The notes under the pieces: model-generated
What the model saw: the letters and a program-made list of their open reading frames with translations, nothing else
Database searches by the model: none
What the model was told of the DNA's origin: nothing
Shown here: one piece after another, positions 56,925-64,000 of the stretch
Position numbering within the stretch: the stretch's first letter is position 1
How the letters are laid out: every line of letters begins with the position of its first letter
Position numbers and translations under genes: made by a program
Assembly (NCBI GenBank): GCA_023052935.1
Contig: CM041294.1
Coordinates: 38,091,236-38,155,235 of the forward strand
Direction: 5' to 3'
Source: Piezodorus guildinii
Taxonomy: Eukaryota > Arthropoda > Insecta > Hemiptera > Pentatomidae
Length of the DNA: 64,000 nucleotides

Positions 56925-57748
56925 TCTGGAACTCGCAAAAGTTGGAAAACTAATGATTTTAGGAAAAATGTAATCTGATATACTAAGTTGTCGTAGGGAA
57001 GGTAAAGTGTCTAATATGGCATAAACTTAAAGCGATTAATGTACTTAATAATTTTATGGGAAAAGTTGGCTCAGGGTGCAGTCAATAGAACACACAATTT
57101 AAGTATAAACTTAATTTACTGGTGCCGACGTTTCGGCCTAAATTATATGCCTTCTTCAGGGCTATAAAAAACCACAAAAACAAAGATAAAAACCAGTAGT
57201 GGAATACAATATATAAAGATGATAAGAAAAATAACTTATACTCATAGTTAAAAACAAAGTGAAATAGTAGTTATGACAATTGATAAATATAATAATAATT
57301 AAAAACAAAAGAAGGGAAAAGAAATGTTAATAAAAGGTGAATAACTATATAATAGAAAATTAAAATTTATAATTACCAATAATTATTCACCTTTTATTAA
57401 AATTTCTTTTCCCCCCTTTTGTTTTTAATTATTATTATATTTATCAATTGTCAAAACTTCTATTTCACTTTGTTTTTAATTATCAGTATAATTTATCTTT
57501 CTTATCATCTTTATATATTTTATTCTACTACTGTAGAATAATAGTAATATAGTAATATACACACAGATCATATCCTCACTTCTTAATAATTTTACATTTT
57601 TATATTATTTAATGCAAAACATATGTTCCTAACGAAACTGAATATCACTCTTTAAAATTTAGTCCAAATTTCTTTTATAGTTCTTAAATTGACTCAAACA
57701 ACCAAGGTAAGTGTAAATCGTCTGTTGCTCGCACCAGATTTTTTAAAT
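56925..57748 (+). repeat. Rep-1 copy split by an insertion
   Basis: The left part (56925-57056) has the GATTTTAGGAAAAATG ... TCTGATATACTAAGTTGT blocks. The right part (57592-57748) continues from TATTATTTAATGCAAAACA to TCTGTTGCTCGCACCAGATT. The two are separated by the element at 57057-57591. Confidence 0.85.
57057..57591. mobile_element. Element-3, complete copy with 13-bp target duplication and foldback core
   Basis: Flanked by CTTAATAATTTTA at 57044-57056 and again at 57592-57604. It begins TGGGAAAAGTTGGCTCAGGG and carries ACGTTTCGGCCTAAATTATA and GCCTTCTTCAGGGC. It then holds an inverted repeat (57194-57349 with 57378-57543) and no coding sequence. Confidence 0.85.
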
Positions 57749-57749
57749 T

Positions 57750-58560
57750 GATTAAAATGAAACAATTCTGTTAAATTTCAATCTTTGTACTATTTTCGAA
57801 CATTAATACAACTTTAAACATATGATAAATCGCTGGATACAAAAACGTGCTCTAATAAAGATCAAAATAGTTTAAAATTGGTTCAAACTGCACCATAAAA
57901 TTGTTCTCTTCACAATTTGATCCAGTTTAATGGGAGTAGTTTGTGTCGCTTATTTATGGCGATATGAAAGGGAGGCAGGAAATCGTTGCCGTTTAGAATC
58001 TAATGGAATATCCGCCGGAATTAATCTACTCTGCGTCTACCATTCTTATAGCTTATGTTTTCCCCTTTGATACCGTTTGAAAACAATTAATATACCATGA
58101 CATTTGAAATCGTTCAAATCATGCCGCTCAAGTATTGATTTTCATGTTTTTTTTGTTTTTTTTTACTGTAATTTTCTATTCATTGTTGAATTATAAACAG
58201 TGGGTAAAACATTTTTCTGGTCAATACTTTTGCATCCATTCTAACTCGCGATTGAATACGTATGTTGACAACTCTGGCAATTTTGCATATACAAAATCAA
58301 AACAACGTTCTTAACAATCTTCTTATAATCGGAATTGTGCAATAAGTATAATAATGAATAAGTTATACAAGAAAAAAAAAATTAATGGAAACTATTTTTG
58401 GTTCATTTTTTTCAATAATGAATCTCTAAAATCGTTGTTGCGTTGTTGAGGATTGCGCTCATTCGATCGTCTTGAAAATGTAAAATGTCGAAACGTCGCC
58501 ACAATAAATAAGGTAGGTTTGAATTGTTTTTGATAATCGTACCCTCCAATCTACTTCTCT
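57750..58560. other. Intergenic DNA
   Basis: No gene seen. The stretch 58460-58500 carries a worn GTCGAAACGTCG motif, and 57950-58060 is slightly GC-richer without recognisable content. Confidence 0.45.
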
Positions 58561-58567
58561 CAATGAA

Positions 58568-59375
58568 ACATAGTTTTTACTTTCACTGACTATATATAGT
58601 AAGGGGAAGTATTGCGATCGTGAAAATTTTCGAATTCCAGTTTTCAAAGGAAATAGGTCTCGTAAAAAGGTCTGTGTGTGGTAACTCCCGGGCGGAAACG
58701 GTAAGTCCTATGAAACTGAAATTTCATATTTAAGACAAATATACCCCCGAGACGTGACAAAACTTTTTTCATCAAAATGAGCTTACCAGAAGAGGCACTT
58801 TACACAATGCATTTTGCACCTTTTTTCGATTTTCTCGAAAACGGTTCCGACGATTTTGATTAAACTCGCTATATCGATGTATAATTTAATGGGCTTTAAT
58901 ATCATGTAGGTATTATTCTGATTAAAATGGCCTGACAGGGCTTAAATGCAGATATTTTAAATTTTCTTCCCCTAAAGTACCTTTAATTTTGTAGATTCAA
59001 TAAAAATAACTATATTATCTTGTTAACCCTGATAAAAAAAAAGGTAAATGTATAAATTGAATAAATTCGATACCCAACTAAAGGAGAAAACAGATAACAA
59101 AATTTTTAATGCAATTTTTCGTTTTAGAACGTAAGAGCAGTAATATACATGTATAATATACCGTTGGAAAGCTAAAGTTTTTAGAAAAAATATTATCTCA
59201 TACACAAGATTTTAAAAGTTAATAGAGAGTGATGAAATGAACATAAAACTAACTGATTATTTTAGATAATAATATAATTGATTTTTTTAATCTCTAACTG
59301 TATTTGAAAATTCTTTCATTGATTTTAAAAATGGAGGTAAGTGAAAGTCGTGTGTTGCCCGCACCAGATTTTTTC
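58568..59375 (+). repeat. Rep-1 copy, near full length
   Basis: Starts TTTTTACTTTCACTGACTAT then ATATAGTAAGGGGAAG and ends GTGTTGCCCGCACCAGATTT. This is the cleanest reference copy in the window, about 800 bp. Confidence 0.9.
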
Positions 59376-59544
59376 TTTTTAAATCAACTTCTATAATTTT
59401 AATATCCTTAATATAAAATTCATTCAAAAATCTTTTCCATTATTCTGTCAGCTTAAAAAAAAAAAGAAGGTAGAAAACGAAATGACAACGGGCATCCAGA
59501 TGCAACCGGAACATGAAAACAGAGGATCTAGACCCTTATCGATC

Positions 59545-59818
59545 GATTTGTTCGTTGATTTAACGCCCCTTTATGCTACTAGAGTCCTTATAGAGTCCTA
59601 AATTTTGCCAATCCAGGTTTAATTAGGATAGGAATCTTTAACGAGTACCCGATATCGCACAGGCTCGGGACTACCTTTTAATGTCCCCTCCGAAGGACGG
59701 CATAACTAAGGATTTTTTTACTCCCATTTAAAAATTCTAGGGCCACCTATGGGATTGAACCCGGGACTCTGGGCATAGGAGGCTGTTATGCTAACCACCA
59801 TGCTACAGGCAAGTCCCT
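59545..59818 (-). mobile_element. SINE-A, full-length copy
   Basis: TTGATTTAACGCCCCTTTAT on the + strand through GGGATTGAACCCGGGACTC (B box inverse) to GCTAACCACCATGCTACAGG (A-box region inverse). Confidence 0.9.
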
Positions 59819-59916
59819 GATCGATATCACGTATTAGCGTTTAAACCTCTTCTTTTTAATGTGCGAAATAATTCATATATATTGTTATGTAACTATTTTA
59901 TACAGTTATAATTTAA

Positions 59917-60157
59917 TTGTTTGTTCATTCGTTTAACGTCACTTTATGCTACTATAGCTAATTGGTGGTGCTACATTGCAAGTTCTAAATTTTGCCTATT
60001 CAGATTTAATCAGGATAAGGATCTTTAGTGTACCTGACATCCCTCAGGCTTGGGACCTGTTTTCAATAAAAAATCCTAAGGCTATGCTCGGTTTGTACCC
60101 TCGATTTTAGACCTAGAGAGCTGTTATGCTCGCCACTATATCACAGGTGACCCAATG
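59917..60157 (-). mobile_element. SINE-A copy
   Basis: GTTTAACGTCACTTTATGCT to GTTATGCTCGCCACTATATC then ACAGGTGACCC on the + strand; more diverged than its neighbour at 59545. Confidence 0.87.
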
Positions 60158-61110
60158 ATAATTTTATTATTTCTATATTTAATAATAAACATCTAATTTA
60201 ATAGTCTTGGTAATGGAAATATGGAAAAAAAAAATGTTTAACTAACATTGGATAATTGTTTCAACAGGCAACTTGGATATCATCACAGGTTCGATGCAAT
60301 TTAAACAGGAGAGATAGCTGGTGAAGTTCTTCGCCGACACTGACCTCGCTAGAAGGTTCATTTAAGATGCAAATGAAGCCAGTCCAGGCTTTTATATTTA
60401 TTTCCATTGTCATCTACATTGTATTACCAATTCACTGCTCAGCTTTCTCTGTATTTAATGGATAGATACATAGATAGATTGAAAAGTTGTATTTACATAT
60501 TTACAATATACAAGCATTTATTAATTATACTTATAATAATTTCGGTTTCCCTTAAAATCAACAAATAGGTAATTGATGGATGTGAAGAATGTACCTTGAG
60601 GTTATTTCGAGTACCAAATAAACAATTACGCACATACATATTTGCAGCTTTGAATAGAAATAAATCATTTTGTTTTCATAGGTTTTAATGAACTCTGGCT
60701 ATAACTTGCCTGTTTAGATTATTCTGCCTCTGAAGTTCAGGATAGTTTGATACGTTAATCGAGGAATCGCAAACCAGGTTTCAGCTTTATTTAGGCCAAT
60801 ATCATAGTAATTCTTTCTACAAAGATAAGTATAATAAGCCACATTTTAGTACTTTATATTGGCTTTAATTTATGTTATATTAGGCATTTGAAGGTCTAAT
60901 AGTTGCTAAGATAAAGTTAAATCAAAAACATACTTTCCAATTAACAAGTTTCTTTGTAATTATTAAACCTTTAGAAGAATAGTTTCTGTGGTCTAAATAA
61001 AACCAAAATTAGTTATTTACCTCGTTTTTTTTTTCTAATCTTTTGACTTGGTTCAGATCATTATCACAAAAACTAATCTTCCTCCAAAGATAAGTATTTG
61101 GAACTACTTG
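60158..61110. other. Intergenic DNA
   Basis: No gene or repeat recognised. The more complex stretch 60240-60420 has no open frame longer than a few dozen codons. Confidence 0.45.
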
Positions 61111-61215
61111 TTGATTTGTTCATTCTTTTAACGTCACTTATGCAGTCATCAATTTTCCCTATCCAGTTTTAATTAGGATAGGGACCATTAATTGAGATCG
61201 CATAGTCTAAGAATG
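61110..61215 (-). mobile_element. SINE-A, short worn fragment
   Basis: TTTTAACGTCACTTATGCAG then CCTATCCAGTTTTAATTAGG on the + strand matches the tail region with a deletion. Confidence 0.75.
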
Positions 61216-61254
61216 TACCTACGGTGAACTATTTTCCATTATATTGTTTTTGTC

Positions 61255-61335
61255 GATCTGAAGGAGGCCTGTTATGTTGGTCGAAACGTTGGCATTCACA
61301 CTATATTTAGTTTAGTTTTGGCCCTCTGCAGAAAA
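61255..61335. repeat. Element-3-like fragment with GAAACGTTGG motif
   Basis: CTGAAGGAGGCCTGTTATG then GGTCGAAACGTTGGCATT on the + strand, followed by an inverse of the GAGGGC...-type start near 61320. Confidence 0.65.
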
Positions 61336-62375
61336 CGTTCATCTGATAAGTTTTTAAATATAATATTTTTTTAATTATTACGCAGGTGTAAGTGGCCAGA
61401 CTTCAGGAATGAATTAAGGACTTCAGAATAAGAAAAAAATGTCCTTTGGACTTGTGCAATTAAGGAGCAGTAGTCGAAAATCCAATGTTCGAGTCGATTT
61501 TTTTTTTTTTTTAAGTTTATCAACTTCTAGCTTCTCAGGAATAGATTTTTCGGGAAAAAAATTTCATACAAGGCAAATGGAATAAAGGTTGTAGGTCACT
61601 AAAGTCTACTAGAATTGACTCCAAACAATTGAACCTAGCGTCCTTAGATCCGGTTATAACCATGTTGACGTTCTAAATTTTATGTTTTTCTTATGATCAC
61701 ACAGTACAATTCAAACGTTATCACGGTAAATGAATTTATGAGAGTTGCTTGAATGCTTAAACATTAAGAAACATTATCTTTAGCCGTAAGCACACATTTT
61801 AGTCAAGTCTTCCGAAAATTTGTTCTTCGGATCTTAAAACAAGGAAAAAATCCTACGAAGGAATGATTACTAACGCATTCCTCAGAGAACGCATTCACTT
61901 CTAATGGTATTTTTTAGTATGGGTTATTTAGGCTATGATTAATTAATTAATACGTTCTAAATTCTTTATCAATGAATTCATTCGTTTATGCATTAATGGT
62001 CTCGGATAGAAATTTTCTGAAAGCAAACTGCACTAATATCCAAATATTTTTTATTTATTTTAAGATCCTTAATTCATATTTAATCCCTACACACATCCAT
62101 ATTTACTGGAAACCCCTTAGCGCATATGAGTGTATCTTCTCAATAAATTCTCAACTTCCTTCAATCTATTCCCCATGGTTACTTTTAAATAGTAATGTTG
62201 GATTATCAGGGAAAAAAAACACATAATATTTAGGACTTTAACTGAATTATATTCGGGCCCAAGGATAATAGGCTCAGTTGCTTGGAACCAATGTTTGTCG
62301 AGTTTAATCACCTACAAATTTTATCCAAAGATTTTTGCCTCCCCCCCCAAAAAAAAAATAAATAAATAAAAATAA
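61336..62375. other. Intergenic AT-rich DNA
   Basis: Nothing recognised. A T run lies at 61499-61512 and a C8/A8 junction at 62342-62358. Confidence 0.45.
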
Positions 62376-62377
62376 TA

Positions 62378-62630
62378 ATAATAGCATAACAGCCTTCTTT
62401 GCTAAAGGTCACAGGACAACCCGCAGGTGGTGCTAGAATTTTTTTATTAGATATAAAAAATCCTCTGGTATGCCGTCTGAGGGAACGTAAAAAGGTGGTC
62501 CCGAACCAGTATGATGTCTGGTACTCGTTAAAGATCCCTATCGTAATTAAATCTGGATTGTCAAAATTTAGGACTCCCACTGTAGCATCGTCCGATTAGC
62601 CCACAGTAGCCTAAAATGACGTTAAATATT
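62378..62630 (+). mobile_element. SINE-A, partial head and full body
   Basis: AGCATAACAGCCTTCTTTGC, GGTACTCGTTAAAGATCCCT and CTCCCACTGTAGCATCGTCC. The B-box region is damaged (GGTCACAGGACAACCCGC). Confidence 0.88.
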
Positions 62631-62632
62631 GT

Positions 62633-63202
62633 ATTAGGTTGAGTCACATGAAATGTCCGTTTTTTATATTTTAGGATTATTATTAGGATATTAGAATTTT
62701 TATTAAAAATACGATATGAAAACAAGATAATTTTATTCGAAGTATTTACCTTCTTTTTCTACACATTTTTCCCAACGTGACACCAACTTCTTTACCCCCG
62801 AACTGAAAAACTCTGAGCTTTGAAGTGAAACAAAATCTGAACACGCACTTTTTACTTGATCATCATTTTCAAAAAGTTTTCCTTTGGCGAAGTTGTCTAA
62901 ATTCCTGAACAGGTGGTAATCTGTTGGAGACAAGTCGGGAGAATATGGTGGGTGCAGAAGAACTTCGTAGCCCAGTTCTTTCTATTTTTGCACGGCATGT
63001 TTTGATACGTGGGGTCTTGCTGCCGCTCAGTGAAGGGTAATTGATTGGGAAGCTAATGTTTATGATACAAAGAAAGAGGATTAGTAACTGTTTACTTTAA
63101 ATATGTAAACATTCGGAAGAAAACAACAGAGACCTGCAAAATCCTTTGTGTATTTCAGAAACTATAAAAACGGACATGTGAATTTCATGTGAAACAACCC
63201 AG
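62633..63202 (-). mobile_element. Internally deleted mariner element with intact-looking TIRs
   Basis: The left end TTAGGTTGAGTCACATGAAA and the inverse of the right end TGGGTTGTTTCACATGAAAT match, with GTCCGTTTTT in both, flanked by TA on each side. On the - strand, 62733-62980 encodes the mariner C-terminus: LSPTDYHLFRNLDNFAKGKL ... WEKCVEKEGKYFE. The rest of the transposase is missing, so it could only move in trans. Confidence 0.88.
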
Positions 63203-63600
63203 TAAATAAACCAACAAACTTCATTTTCGAGCCCAGCATTAGATTTCTGGAACTCTAGCTGCTTAACTGCGCATTTCCAGATGCATCTCCAGAGGACTTT
63301 TTGTTCTATTTATGGGGTCCTTAATTCAATCCTGAATTTTTTCCACTTGACCCTGAAATACTCTGTATGTAAAGGCTCACGCATTTCTGCTTTGTTAGCA
63401 AATTTATCGTAATTGATATCGATATTTTCATTTTTTTTAATTAACAGCTTTAAAAAACTTTAAATGGAAATATCATCTAAATTTAGGGGGAAAAAAATTC
63501 TTGAGTTTCCATCATTACTTACAGACAAACAAACCGACCTTTCTCCGCAAATTGACTGGTTATACTTTGTCTAAAACCATGATACCACTACCCATGCTAA
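63203..63600. other. Intergenic DNA
   Basis: No element recognised. The + strand at 63235-63370 is moderately GC-rich but has no convincing frame. Confidence 0.4.
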
Positions 63601-63639
63601 CCACATAACATGGTTTGCGAACCGACCCTAAGACCATGG

Positions 63640-63730
63640 AAAGAGAGCTGTGATTTACACCCGGCCTATATAGTCCCGTGGAGGGGTCGTGTGGATGTTG
63701 CCATGGCGACAGCCCTATCTGTAACCAACC
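63640..63730. promoter_or_regulatory. GC-richer patch with X-box-like site and TATATA
   Basis: GTTGCCATGGCGAC at 63697-63710 differs by one base from the RFX-factor palindrome GTTGCCATGGCAAC. CCTATATAG lies at 63665-63673, about 25 bp away. The patch is unlike the repeats elsewhere in the window, but no gene start was found within the last 300 bp. Confidence 0.4.
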
Positions 63731-64000
63731 AGTCCCTAGCTGGGTTCGCATTTACTGACGCACTACTTCTTATGATAATAAAACGTAATAACAAGGATAC
63801 AATAATATTATTGTCATTAAAAGAATTCTTCTCACAAGGATATTAGGTTATGGTTATTACCTTATATTTAATATTATATAGAAAATAATATCTGATAATT
63901 CAAACATTTCCGATCAATAAAAACCTGTGCCACTACAACCCATGAAGAGTCTTGGGCTCAGTACATATAGAGATTCTTACTGTTTCTAGGCCAACGGCCG

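Noticed and set aside
57128..57165. A proven hammerhead ribozyme
   Set aside because: The core words fit, but there is an extra base before stem II and stem I is only about three pairs, so I keep it as a hypothesis in the findings.

Overview
This window looks like AT-rich nuclear DNA from an arthropod, most likely an insect. The reasons are GT-AG introns, two conserved animal genes, and relics of mariner, Tc1, jockey-like and other LINE elements together with tRNA-derived SINEs. I cannot name the species. There are no prokaryotic features, no CRISPR array and no rRNA, and the only tRNA-like sequences I see are SINE heads.

Two genes converge tail to tail. On the + strand, positions 1-4800 carry the last seven visible exons of homogentisate 1,2-dioxygenase (hgd), the ring-opening step of tyrosine and phenylalanine breakdown. 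Its 5' part lies outside the window. On the - strand, 51805 down to 10750 is one gene of about 41 kb with 19 recognised coding exons and about 2,480 codons: the orthologue of RSF1 (remodeling and spacing factor 1), the histone-binding partner of the ISWI ATPase. It has the RSF1 N-terminal region, a very large acidic exon, a PHD finger, the short conserved YVGIS and GRGKDI blocks and a long acidic, basic and serine-rich tail. Splice phases agree across almost all exons. Four exons carry single-base frame breaks, several in short homopolymers; I read these as probable consensus errors rather than gene decay.

The rest is mostly repeats. They include: (a) a SINE family with a tRNA-like head (SINE-A), in about ten copies plus a 1.9 kb nested palindrome built from it; (b) a second SINE family (SINE-B) with a tRNA-Ser-like head, in three copies; (c) a family of about 0.8-0.9 kb repeats (Rep-1) ending in GTGTTGCCCGCACCAGATTT, in at least ten copies, possibly Helentron-type non-autonomous elements; (d) several foldback elements, most carrying a CTGAAGA...GAAACGTY motif that resembles a minimal hammerhead core; (e) LINE relics of at least three types; (f) two mariner copies, one Tc1 copy and MITEs.

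The points most worth a second look are the GAAACGTY motif family, the nested SINE palindrome at 32.8-34.8 kb with unequal minisatellite arrays, the tandem copy of hgd exon 3 downstream of the gene, the fourfold internal repeat in RSF1 exon 4, and a GC-richer patch near 63.7 kb with an RFX X-box-like site beside TATATA.
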